From Cryptomeria japonica (lineage: Eukaryota; Streptophyta; Pinopsida; Cupressales; Cupressaceae): a DNA stretch of 64,000 nucleotides. The notes below the pieces were generated by a model. The model saw only the letters and a program-made list of their open reading frames with translations. It had not been told where the DNA came from and searched no databases. Each line of letters begins with the position of its first letter. Within the stretch, counting starts at the first letter, position 1. This document shows positions 44,902 to 56,593 of the stretch, in pieces. Where the stretch lies: NCBI RefSeq assembly GCF_030272615.1, contig NC_081412.1:144731247-144795246 (forward strand), read 5' to 3'. The position numbers were made by a program, and so were the translations under genes.

Positions 44902-45468
44902 AAGACACAATGGAGAATATTTATGATGACCCTACTAGAAAACTACAGTGATAAGATCTCTATTATTGAAGAAGTCTATGATCCAAAGAAGTTCACCAGA
45001 GAACAACTATATGGCACTCTAACCATGTTTGAGATGAGGAAGTTTGGAAAAGGCAAAGCTAAATCTGAGATTATCTTTAAAGCTACTAAGGAAGATCCAG
45101 ATGAGGAAAACTCGGATCAGATGGAAGAAAACTTTGTGAAGAAGCTAAAGAAATGCATCGAAAAATATAAAGGTATGTTACCTCTTAAATATTTTAGATG
45201 TGGAAAGATTGGCTATATAGCTACTAGATATCTGGAAAAAGGAACAAGACAAAAATTTAGAGAAAATAAAAGGAAGTTTAATAAGAAATTCTATTATGTT
45301 AAATATGATGTTGTCATCTCGGATGATGAATCAAACTATGAAGAGGGTGACTATTTGTTTTTAATAGAAAAGGATGTACCTAAGACTGATGCTTCTAACA
45401 TATTATCTTCGAAGATTGTTAAAGTTGTTGCTATTGCTTTACATGCTAGAAGAGAGAGAAATGAATGA
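44902..45468 (+). pseudogene. gag: Element E: Gag C-terminal part
   Basis: Continues the gag cut at 3125. FMMTLLENYSDKISIIEE and FTREQLYGTLTMFEMRKF are the usual copia Gag C-terminal half, followed by a damaged zinc knuckle (FRCGKIGYIATRYLEK) and a basic/acidic tail (VISDDESNYEEGDYLFLIEK). The frame does not join perfectly across the D duplication, so a small indel lies at the junction. Confidence 0.85.
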
Positions 45469-46010
45469 CTAATTAATAGTGGATGTTCAAATCATATGAT
45501 TCATGATAAGAGTAAGTTTGTAAAACTTGATAAATATGATGGAGGTTCTGTTAGGATTAGAGATGATCAAACAACACAAGTTATGGGAATTGGCTCTACT
45601 ACCTTTGATGGAAAAAATAATATTGACAATGTTTACTATGTGAAGGTTTTGCATCATAATCTCCCAAGTGTTGGAAAAATGTGCAAAAATCGCTACAATG
45701 TTTTTTTTCAGGATGGTGGTTGTGAAATCTGGAACTATTATTGTAGTGGTGAAAAGGACTAGTGGAAAAATGTATCTACTAGAAGGAGCTACGTGACATT
45801 ATTTATTATCTTAGTTCAATAATAGTTGGCTCTAGCATAGGAGGATGTGTCATATCAACTTTGACAATTTGGTGAAGATTAGTTCAACAAGTGCAGTAAG
45901 AGATTTACCAAGGCTGACCAAATCGGATAAAAATATTTGCAAAGAATTTCAAGAGGGAAAGTAGACAAAGGGAACATTTAGAGGAAATAAATGATCTTCT
46001 ACCAAACTGT
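45469..46010 (+). pseudogene. pol: Element E: copia protease and pre-integrase domain
   Basis: The protease motif reads LINSGCSNHMIHDKSKF, where D-S-G has become N-S-G. It is followed by VRIRDDQTTQVMGIGS and LHHNLPSVGKMCKNRY, typical of copia protease. The Gag-pre-integrase zinc region follows with stops (HRRMCHINFDNLVKISSTSA, VRDLPRLT, ICKEFQEGK). It breaks off near 46010, and the rest of pol is outside the window or lost. Confidence 0.82.
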
Positions 46011-46136
46011 TAGTGTAATGCCCACCAAAAATACCCTAGAGAAATAAAACAAACTAACATACTAATAGAGAAAAAAAATTTAAAACACCATCTAGTGCAA
46101 CACATAACATCATCTACTCAATATGAGGATATCATC
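46011..46136. other. Unassigned 126-bp segment between E and G
   Basis: Opens near TGTTAGTGTAATGCCCACC, unlike any other region here. It may be the start of another LTR that G has cut. TCATC lies directly left of G. Confidence 0.35.
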
Positions 46137-47252
46137 CGTAGACACCTAAAAATGTCTCATTGATCTTACACTAATTATTTGTCTATTTAATTAAGTAATT
46201 ATTTAATTATTTGATTAAATTAAATATTTCTTCTAATCATCACATCCAACATTTCTAGTTATCAAATTTCTATCATCATTTAATCAATTAACCCTATCTC
46301 AATTATTAATTAAATATCACTTATTTAATTAATTGTGACTTTTTCCTTAGTTAAATAATCTTTATTATTTAATTAATTCAATCTCCTAAGTTTAAATAAT
46401 TTCATTTAAATTATTTAAATTAATTAATTAAATTCCTCCAATTCCCCAAATTATAATTCCAATTAATTCCAACTAATTTCGTTTCGTTTCTCCCAAATTC
46501 AAATTTCACCTAATTTCATCTAATTTCACATTTCCAAATTCACATTTCACCAAATCTGAATTTCAATTAATTTCATGTGCATTTTAGCATTCGAATGACC
46601 AAATTCAAATCCAAATTGAAAATAAAAATCAATTTCAATTTCAAAATCCTACAACACATCCTAAATTCAAAACTGATTGATCAGACCAATTGTCTAATTA
46701 GTTAACTCAGTTAACTCATCAACCATCCTTTTTAAATCTCAATCACCTTTTTCTGACTAATCCATCTAATTAGTCATCACCCTAGTCAATTTAGTCTAGT
46801 GATCAATCAATTGAGTTTACTAGCCTATCTATTTAGTTCACTTTCCAATCTATTGAGTTAACAAATCAATCAACTATGTTAACTGATCAATCAAATTCAG
46901 TTATTTATCAATCAACACTTGAGTTCTATTTCTCACCCCCTTTGTGTTGAAAATCTATAAATTAAACATCATTTTCTCAATTCAAGCTAGAATCAAAAAA
47001 TCATAGTCTTCAAAATTGTTGTTCATCTTATGCAGGAAATCAATGCAATACTTGAGAGCCACCTGTATCAACAACAATGGAGAAGAGGAATGGAAGCCTT
47101 GATATGTCAATTGAGGGAGCTTTTAATTAGTTTCATTTCATAATTCAATTGCTTTTTCATTATTTCATTATAATTTAGGAGTAATATTGATTGGATTAGA
47201 GTTGTGAGGATATTTGATTATCCAATTTACGCTCATTTTATGCCTGAAAACA
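46137..47252 (+). repeat. 5' LTR of element G
   Basis: Starts CGTAGACACCTAAAAATG, where F and H have TGTAGACAC, so the terminal T has probably mutated to C. Very AT-rich, with TTAATTAA runs. TATA box TATAAATTA at 46956-46964. Ends GAAAACA before the primer site. No second copy is present, so limits rest on conserved ends. Confidence 0.75.
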
Positions 47253-47254
47253 TT

Positions 47255-47273
47255 TGGTGAACCCAATGTGAAA
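47255..47273 (+). promoter_or_regulatory. Primer binding site of element G
   Basis: TGGTGAACCCAATGTGAAA, a close match to the sites of F and A, two bases after the LTR end. Confidence 0.75.
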
Positions 47274-49485
47274 ACTTTCTAACTTTAATTGTCTATTTAA
47301 ATTGATTTTGCAGGTCCACACTCAAAAGGAGATCCTGATATCGCAATTGTTTATGTAGAAATTCACATCTGACAATATCACACCATAATTGATAGCATAT
47401 TATACTGCAATTGATCAGTCCCTACACCGTAATTGCAAAAATAGTTTGCAATTGCCTTTTGAATTTGCAAAATTAATTTGTCTTATGTCGTTTTGTCATT
47501 ATTTGGTCTTGCACACCTAACCCAAAAATTTCATCAAATTCTAGAAATTTCAATTTCTGCATATAAAATGTATCCAATTCAATGGTAGGAAAGGTGAGAT
47601 TTCAAATTTCAGGTGCAAGGAAGGCAAAACAACATAGGAGACAACAAAGGACGTATCAAAGGCTCTTAAAGGCAGAAAGGGAGCTTTGTGAAATCAAAGA
47701 AAAAGAGGAGATTACTAAATATCACAAAAATATCCATCATTTCTTATCCAAGTACAAATTTTACGATGACATTGATGTGATGGCTCAAGTGGTGTGGTAT
47801 AATATCATTGTAGTATAATCCTTCTATCTTCTATCTTTTTCTGCTATTTCTTAAAAATCCATTTTTATTTTTTTAACTAATGAGAAATTGATCAGTCATC
47901 ACATTGCAATTGCTTAAACAATAATTCACAATTGATGCTATATCAATTGGCAATTGATTTGACATCAATTCACATTTGCTTTATAGGTAGGTTGAAATTG
48001 TTAGACTAGATTTTTCTCTTTCTGTCCTAGTTCAGTTCTGGTTTTTATCAAAATTTATTTTTGTTTGTAAAAAGACAGAGCTCTGTAATTGGAAAATTAG
48101 GCTAGATAGCCCACCATGTGCTTACTAACATCATTTTTTGTAGGGGTAGCTTAGAAACACTTCAATTTGGTGCTAATAAAATAAACCATAAATAAACTTG
48201 TCTTCTTTTTCACAAATTGTGATGAAAGTTAAAATTGAACCCCATGCTTTTTTGGAGCAACATCTCCAAATAGATTAGAGAATCATTACAATAAAAGGTT
48301 AAAAAGATCCCTTATTTTTTTGTGTCTTCGAAGGGATAGGTATTATCCTCTCCCCTTCAATGGGTGATAAAAAATCTAGACTCTCTTCTTTCATGCTTTC
48401 ATTTATTTTTTGTAATTAAATCCTTTAAAAGGCCTGCCCTCCCGAGTTTCCCTTAGGGTACCATTAAGGCCGATGAGAGGGAAACGACCTAAGTGGAAAC
48501 AGCTAAAGCAAAGTAATCCAATCCACTATAAATAAATGTGTATTTGATGAAAATCATATGTGACGAGTGTTACATGTTGTCACAATGTCGTTATGCCTAT
48601 ATGGTACGTTAAAATATATAGAGCATAACCTCTACAAACTGGGAGACCTCCCTCAATGGAGTGTAAAATGCTACTGATTGTGATCACTCGAACGAAACCC
48701 TGTCTAAACACCATAGAAATTAGAAGCCCAACTGAGTCAGTAACCAGACACTTGTTTTATCACAATGCAAGGGTGGGGAAGAATCTGCCCCCAAGACACT
48801 CACCATATATCTCCCACGATAATGGGCCAATTGAAGAGAAATCTTCTTTGGTCTAATTTCTAGAAAAAAGCAAAAAAATGGGTGCACCCTAGGGTGTGAC
48901 AAGGTTGTTTGAGATGATAGAGTATCAAGATGTGGGCTATGGTAATACTTGTGACCTTTTGACCTTAGGAGAATCTATCTAATGTGATATCAAATTGCTC
49001 CAATAAATCAAAAACAAAATGAGATCTTGAGAAAGATCCCAACATTCTTGGGAATTTGAAAAAATTCCTTAAATAATTTTTATTTTCATGGTTTTATTCT
49101 TTTAGTGTGATTATTGTGTCCTTTGCTACACTTTGTCAAATTCAAACATTGTAGGAAACAAATCAAAACCTCAACAAAGTCAAGTTTCAACATTCAACAA
49201 GATCAATCAAAACCTTAACAAAGTTTCAGTGTTCAACAAGATCAAACAAACCTTAACAAAGTTAAATGTCAATATTAACATCAACGTTAGATCCAAACCT
49301 TTGCACAAATTCAAAGATGATATACATGTTACTTTCAAGTGATATTAGGTTCTAGGCATTCAATTCATGCAGAAGTCCAATTAAAATCATCACACAAAGT
49401 CCTTGAACAAGTCATTTCATCAAGTTTTCATTCACTCATTTAAAATTTAGTGTTGCATTAGAGTATAGGAATCATACCTAAGTCC
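47274..49485 (+). other. Element G leader, mostly non-coding
   Basis: About 2.2 kb. A weak 78-codon frame at 47582-47818 (QHRRQQRTYQRLLKAEREL) might be real but has no recognised domain. The shared leader hairpin region is at 48320-48390 and the GGCCTGCCCTCCCGA block at 48431-48446. A TTTTTTGTAGGGGTAGC at about 48135 matches the acceptor-like site of F and H. Confidence 0.5.
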
Positions 49486-49764
49486 ATGGGTATTAGAGGA
49501 GGCGATGAATTTCCATTCGAACAACCCAATATTGGACCAAATAATGACCAATTAGCAATAATTGATGGTTTGGATAACCTCACTTGGGATGTAAGAGTCA
49601 ATCGTGCCCAATATGACATAGTTGAGGCCATCATAGATGATGAAATCCAAAAGTCTATTCATCTTGATGAGAAACTAAGGAAAAAGATACAAAGAGAAGC
49701 TCAGAATGAAGCCATTAGACAATTGGTAGAAAAGAACATAGCAACATTTTTGAAGCCTTGTTAA
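49486..49764 (+). CDS. Element G small ORF a (92 codons), unknown function
   Basis: MGIRGGDEFPFEQPNIGPNN, then NLTWDVRVNRAQYDIVEAII and a charged helical C-terminus (KLRKKIQREAQNEAIRQLVE). Intact and closely followed by a related ORF at 49802. It lies before gag in a Tat element; extra upstream ORFs are known in some Ogre-type elements. No domain recognised. Confidence 0.5.
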   Translation: MGIRGGDEFPFEQPNIGPNNDQLAIIDGLDNLTWDVRVNRAQYDIVEAIIDDEIQKSIHLDEKLRKKIQREAQNEAIRQLVEKNIATFLKPC

Positions 49765-49801
49765 AAATTAAAGTGTCAATCATTTCTAGGGTCTGCATAG
49801 T

Positions 49802-50098
49802 TTGCATAGTATTCTTCAATGTATGGGTCTAAAAGGAAATGATAAATTCCCATTTGAGCAACCTGATCTTGGGCCAAACAATGTTAAATTAGAAATAATT
49901 GATGATTTGAATATCCTTGTTGAGGAATTAATAGTTGATCAAGATCAATACTACATACTCCAAGCTATCATAGATAATGAAGTTCGGAAGTTAGTACAAA
50001 TAGACATAGACCTCAAAAATAAAATCAAAGAAGAGGCAGAATTAGAAGCTTTTTGGCAATACACTAAAAATCTTGTGTTTAAATTTCAGAATCCTTGA
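49802..50098 (+). CDS. Element G small ORF b, tandem paralogue of ORF a
   Basis: The likely start is the ATG at 49823: MGLKGNDKFPFEQPDLGPNN. It aligns end to end with ORF a without large gaps (FPFEQP, GPNN, QAIIDNEVRKLV against EAIIDDEIQKSI) at roughly 40% identity by eye. Both being open suggests past constraint or chance survival. Function unknown. Confidence 0.5.
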   Translation: MHSILQCMGLKGNDKFPFEQPDLGPNNVKLEIIDDLNILVEELIVDQDQYYILQAIIDNEVRKLVQIDIDLKNKIKEEAELEAFWQYTKNLVFKFQNP

Positions 50099-50231
50099 TA
50101 GCAAGTCATCATTCATAGATTACATTGTCTGCACTTTAGTCTTTAGGAAGTCATAGAAGCATACTTAGCTGCATTTAATTGAGTCTTGCATCCACATCTT
50201 AGAGAGTCAAGATCACCTTGGATCAATATTC

Positions 50232-52425
50232 ATGCCATTAACACATGCTCAAAAGGCTAAACACCAGATGGATCCTAACAATGAACCCTTGGTTAACCCC
50301 ACATGGAATATGGATCTATCCACACAACAACAAACACAGGGTTGCACACCCACAACATTGTCATCAAACACAAACAGGATGCTTTCTATTGATGAAATAC
50401 AACATAATTTGACAAAAGAAGAATTGGAAGCAAGCCAACAAGATCCTGCAATTCTTATGATTCTCAATGCTCACATCAATAATTATAGGGACATATATCT
50501 CTCTCTCTCAGTCTAGAATGGGGCCAAGTTACCTCCAAGAGTAGACATTTTAGTGATATTACGAAAAGGTGTGACATTGAATCAAAATATACATACACAG
50601 ACTAAAGCTGCAGTTGCTACATCAACACAAGGTATATCTCAAAGTGCCCAAATGGCTACAACCTTAGCATAGTCAATAGTGGCATCGAAAAGTACCAATG
50701 TTACATCTTTGACAACACCCAAAGCAATGATGTAAGCTACAATGGCTCACAACACTACTTTGACAAATATAACTCAACCCTTAGTTTCAGTTGGTTCCAC
50801 CTATAGTAGCTAGAATGTGAATCAAGGGACATCTAGCTCAACTTATCCAAATGTCAGTCTACAATTTACATACTTTACACCACCTAATGGAGCTTATGGT
50901 ACACAATTACATGGCCAGTCTATATTTCAACAAGCTCAAAGGTACTCTAATACTATCCCTTTTGTGGGAAACACTCATCAAGTCAATACACCATTGACCC
51001 AAATAGAGATCCTGACTCAACAAATAGAGAATCTTCAAAAGCAAATGGCCAGTATGCAATAAGTTAATGATAAAAAGAGCTACACAATAGAGGACCTCCA
51101 TCTGTATCCTTTTGATAGAAAGTTATACATGCCACCATTTCGCCCACATTTTGAAACTCCAAAGTTTGACAAGTATAGAGGGAAAGGTGATCCTCAAGAT
51201 CATGTCTGATAATTCTTCATGGCATGTATGGAAGTAGCCCACGATGATACATACTTAATGAGGCTATTTTCCAAAAGTCTTGGAGGGACAACATTGGAAT
51301 GGTTTTCACACCTTCCACCCAAAATTAATTTGTGGGGAGAATTGGTTGAGTTATTCATATCCAACTTTGCATTCAACATAGATAATCCAATTACCTTAAT
51401 GGATTTATGTGCAACAAACCAAAAATAAGGTGAAAATTTTGCCATGTTCTTGCAAAGATGGAGAGGCCTATACCGTAGATGTCTTAGTCTTATCCCTGAA
51501 GCTGAGCAAGTAGTCATTTTTAAAGAAAATCTTATGCGTCCAATTAAGTATCCATTGCAAATGTAATGCATGAACAATTTTAAAGAAATAACAAAAAAAG
51601 GCATCAAGTGTGAGAGAGGCCTGTTAGAACAATGGATATGGAAACACCACAAGGATAGTGGACCGACCACTAGTACAAACAATGAAAGGCCAAAATTTTG
51701 GTCTAGGAACAAAAATGTCACAAATAATGGAGTTGTTGATGCACGTGTTGTAAATAGAGCTCAACTAGTAGTATCTCTACAAGGACCAACTAATTTTTCC
51801 AATAAGACCCAGTCTCAGACAAACAACACCAATGCACTATAGTCAAACAATCCAAGGCCACCAAGGATAAGCACACCCAAAAGAATATTTACACCCCTCA
51901 GTGAACCTATTGAATCAACATTGAAAAAGTTGATACAAAGAAATGCCATAACTTTACCAAAAGCTAGGCCATATGAACTAGGTCCATTCAAGCCCAGTTG
52001 GTGGAATGACAATGATTTCTTTGAGTATCACCAGAATAAGGGTCATAAGACAACAAGTTGCTACAAATTGAAAAACCTCATACAAGATCTCATTGATCAA
52101 GGTGACATTACTGTGGATACCAATAATGAACCAAACATAGATCATACCATTTATAAGTATCCTTTCATCAAACTTGACAAAGGAAGGGCTTCTAGTTCTA
52201 ATGCACAAAACAATACTACCAACTATACCAATGCCGCATTTGACTATGTCATAAACACACTAAGTGCAGGAGATGAAATGGTGACTACAATCACAATGAA
52301 TCCTAAAAAAAAAGATTGCAATATTATCACTAGAAGATCAAAGGTCACATTACAAGGGGTGCCTTCAAATCCCCCTTCAATAACTAGCAACTACAATATG
52401 TTGGATCAGTTGAAGTGAACTCCAA
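50232..52425 (+). pseudogene. gag: Element G Gag
   Basis: Start MPLTHAQKAKHQMDPNNEP. The N-terminal part is Thr/Gln/Ser-rich with several stops. The Gag core is YPFDRKLYMPPFRPHFETP, DTYLMRLFSKSLGGTTLEW and RWRGLYRRCLSLIPEAEQ. The zinc-binding EYHQNKGHKTTSCYKLKN lies near 52025-52080. Readable Arg codons here align with TGA codons in F. Stops include 50514, 51060, 51426, 51563 and 51840. Confidence 0.85.
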
Positions 52426-54274
52426 CCCAAATTTCATTATTTGAGTTACTGTGCATCTCATCAGCTCATAAGGAAGTCTTGGACAAAGCCTTACAAGATT
52501 TGATTGTTGCTAGAGATATTGATGAGAACACATTCCAATCCATGGTTGGAAACTTGGTAGCTTCAAAGGTTGTATTCACTGAACAAGATGTACCTACAGA
52601 CTGACCCATGCATAATGATCCCTTGCACTTAGAAGCTTTGGTTCACTGAAAGAAGGTTTTATGAGTACTTATAGATGGTGGAGTTGGCCTTAATATATGC
52701 ACACTACATTTGATCAAAGCTTTGGGATATTCCTAATATTATATTGATTCTACCAAGAGAATCAATATCAAAGCCTATGATGATAAGGAACACCCCTCTA
52801 AGGGTGTGGTGACTTTACCAATATAAGTGGGGCCAATTATAATAGACATCACCTTTCAGGTCCTAGATAGAGAATTGGGGTACAATATGTTATTAGGTCA
52901 CCCATGGATACATACCATGCAAGCATTACCATCAAATTTTCACCAATGTGTGAAGTTCCCATACAATGGAATAGAGATCACTATTCATGGTGACCCAAAC
53001 CCTTTTCAACACTATAATTATTTAAGGGAAAGCACAAACAATCAAGTACCAAACAATCAGGAGGCCCCACTTCACTTACAAATGGAATCATTATCAATCA
53101 AAGAAATAGAGAAAAATACACCAACCATATCTTCTTTGCAGATTAAGGAAGTTGGTTGTGGAGAATATTTCATTTCGAGTTCCTCAAATGGCAAACAATC
53201 ATCTTTTTCTCCTAGGTCTTTTGGGAAGCCTCAAAACACAACAATGAAGCAAGATAAAGGAAAAGAGATAGTGTAGTACTCAAATTCATGTTATTTCATT
53301 AGATAGTGAGACTTACAAGAAGAATCTCTAAATGAAGATGCCAATCACTAGATATACAGAGAAGAAGATGACATGACAATACCCAGGTTACCTCTACATC
53401 AATATGGCAACAACTTCAAGATGTTACAAAAACAGGGGTATGATGGCACCACAGGATTGTGACTACAAATGAAAGTAATATTAGAACCTATTTTGCCACA
53501 TCAAAACCCAAAGAATCAAGGCTTGGTATATAAACATGTACCACAAATAATAGAAGCCAGGCAACGTACGTTAGATATACTGAACAAGCCTAGGTTACCC
53601 TCATAATACATACCTCAAAATTAGTCATCACCTCAGAATTAGTCATCAACAAGAATGTATTCCTCTCCATCTATGAAAAGAAGGAGAGCACCAACATCAC
53701 CTATTATGGAATCAGATGGTGAAGACATGAGGAAAATTTTACAAGAAAGTAGCACATAGTCATCTAGCAGTACAATACCTGAAAAATCTGTACAAGCAAA
53801 TATGGTAGCAAATATAGGCTTAACACCAAAAAATGAGCCAAATCCTTGGTTGTTGTCAATAATTTTGACAAGGGAAACAATTCTAGCTCCTTCATTTGAG
53901 TCAGATGAAGAAAGAGTGCAAAGATTGATACTAGGCTTAAGAAGGGTATCCACAATAAAAAGAAGATCCACTAATCTGCAACAAACTCAGTTACAAGAAC
54001 AAGAGCAGATAAGTGACACAGAATTAGAAAGTGAAACATACATAGAAAGTGTCACATATTCTCATGAATATGAATTCCCATCTGATAATGAAGACAACCC
54101 GCCACCGATTTATGATGACACATCAGATCATAACCAAGTATGCATGGTATCATGATCTTCTAGGGCAAAAGGGACCAAAGACTTGCCTCTTATACATCCA
54201 TATTTGATTGACTGGGGAAAAAAGGAAATCCACAATTATATTGGTTTCAAAATGATGAATTCATAGCTAAATCA
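52426..54274 (+). pseudogene. pol: Element G protease, degraded G-patch region and linker
   Basis: The protease motif VLIDGGVGLNICTL (near 52670-52710) is intact and is followed by NMLLGHPWIHTMQALPSN. A G-patch remnant reads YGNNFKMLQKQGYDGTTGL near 53400-53460, then a stop. The linker has an acidic run (SDTELESETYIESVTYSHEY). Many stops. Confidence 0.78.
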
Positions 54275-55763
54275 TTGGGTGCAAGGGATGAAATCCCTTA
54301 TAATGATCACAAGTTTGGCTTTGTAATAGATCTAGACAGAACTACATATTTCAAAGAAGAAATCTCCTCTCCTAATCAAGACAATGATAATGAAGTAGAA
54401 CACATTCCTCATAACATAATGGATCCTCTACCTATTGATAAAGAACAATCAATATTATTGGTAGAAGAAACTAAGGAAGTTAACATCGATGATGCTAAGA
54501 AAGTTCATAAAATTCACCTAGCAAAATCCCTAAATCCAATAGAAAAAGAGAAATTTATTAAATTCTTTAAGCAAAGACCAATAAATTTTGCATGGTCTTA
54601 TGTAGATATGTCTAGATTAGATCCTCAATTGGTCTTACATCATTTTCTATTGCTTCCAGGAGTAAAACCATATAAGAAGAAGCTTAGGAAGATGCACCCT
54701 CACATAGCCTTGTTAGATAAAATTGAGCTACAAAAATTATTAGATGTGGGTTTCATTAGACCCATAGACTATGTTGAATGGATTTCAAATCTAGTCCTTG
54801 TATCTAATCATACTGGAGGTATCGGGATCTACACCAACTTCAGAGATCTCAACAAGGCTTTTCCAAAAGATGAATTTCCACTCCCTAAGATAGACATCAT
54901 AGTGGACTTGACAGCTGCAAATGAAATTCTATCACTGATGGATGGTTTTTATAATTATAATCAAATCAAAATTGCACCAAAAGACCAACCTAAAACAATA
55001 TTCACTTGTCCATGGGGAACATATTGTTGGAATGTCATGCCATTCAGCCTTAAAAATGTAGGCGCCACTTATCAAAGGGCAATGACCACATTATTCCTTG
55101 ACATGGTACACACAATCATGGAGGACTACATAGATGAATTTATAGAAAAATCCAACACAATTGATAGTCATATAGACATATTGGCTAAGATCTTTGATAG
55201 ACTTGAACAATACAATGTAAGAAAATCCAAAAAAATGTGTCTTCAGAGTAACATCCGAAAAAATCTTGGTCTTTATTATATCCAATCGTGGAATTGAGAT
55301 AGATCCAGAGAAAGTGAAAGCTATTTTAGACATGCCATCACCTACTACACTTAAGCAACTCAGAAGTCTACAAGGAAGATTACAGTCCATAAGGCATTTC
55401 ATTGCCCAATTGGTAGAAAAGTGCCAACCATTTGAACATCTTTTAAAGAAAGGCATCACAATCAAATGGACACAATAATTCCAAGAGGCATTAAGGAAAC
55501 TAAAATAATATCTTTTGTCCACAATAATTTTGGTTCCACCTGTGCATGGGAAACCATTACTCTTGTATATAGCTGCAACAAACTCCTCCTTAGGTGCTCT
55601 CCTAGCACAACATGATGAACAAGGAAAAGAGAGAGTTGTCTACTACATCAGTAGAACACTCATTGAATATGAACTCAACTACATGCCAATAGAAAGAGCA
55701 TGTCTTGTAGTAGTTTTTGCATCACAAAAACTAAGACATTATATGTTGATTCATAAAGTATAG
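54275..55763 (+). pseudogene. pol: Element G reverse transcriptase and first RNase H
   Basis: RKMHPHIALLDKIELQKLLD, NFRDLNKAFPKDEFPLPK, SLMDGFYNYNQIKIAP and MPFSLKNVGATYQRAM align closely with F. The catalytic YxDD has become YIDE. A frameshift lies near 55260, then RNase H (LLLYIAATNSSLGALLAQ; YISRTLIEYELNYMPIERAC). Stops near 55477 and 55507. Confidence 0.86.
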
Positions 55764-56593
55764 CTCATTGCACAATTTGATCCACTCAAGTACCTGATGA
55801 ATAGAGAAACACTAATTGAAAGACTTGCAAAGTAGGTTATGATACTTAGTGAATTCGATATTGAATATGTCAATAGAAAATCCATAAAAGGACAAATCAT
55901 AGCAGATCAGCTTACAAAAGCACTCCTACAAGACAGTCATCCAATGGTGATAGATTTTCCAAATGAATCAGTATTTGCACTATCAACAAAAACAAACTGG
56001 AAATTATTTTTTTATGGGTCTCATACAAATCATGGAGAAGGAGTAGGAATTATGTTCATAACTCCTCAAGGAGATTCAATTCCCAAATCATTCAGGATCA
56101 ACTTCCATTGCACCAATAAAATTGTTGAATATGAATCCCTAATGGTAGGACTACGCACTACACTACAATGGAGGATCAAGGAGCTACAAGTCTTTGAAGA
56201 TTCACAACTTATTATTAATCAAGTCAATGATTATTACAATACAAAATATGATAAGCTAACACCATACAAACAATTGGTAGAAGAATACAAGAAACACTTC
56301 ACCAATGTAACATTTGAATGAATACCAAGGGCACAAAACAAGGTAGCAGATGTAATGGCAATGATAGGCTCACTCTTGGACATGCCAAATGATGGAACTC
56401 ACTTTGAATTTCAAGTGGAACAACTCATTGTCCCAGCTTATGAACTATCATCCATTGAATATGTATGTATGATAATAGGACCTGAGTTCCCATGGTACAG
56501 AGATATATATGCATACCTTCATGATAAATATATAACTCCTGATCTTTCATGAAATCAAAGGAAGGAACTCATCCGACAATCATCAAAACATTA
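55764..56593 (+). pseudogene. pol: Element G second RNase H
   Basis: WKLFFYGSHTNHGEGVGIMF, VEYESLMVGLRTTLQW and LQVFEDSQLIINQVND. The first catalytic Asp (FD in F) is Tyr here, so it is inactive. The frame runs to the edge of the inserted repeat at 56594. Confidence 0.83.

Noticed and set aside
48656..48902. Short frames on both strands in G's leader
   Set aside because: Match the conserved leader region of F and H, where no frame is kept.
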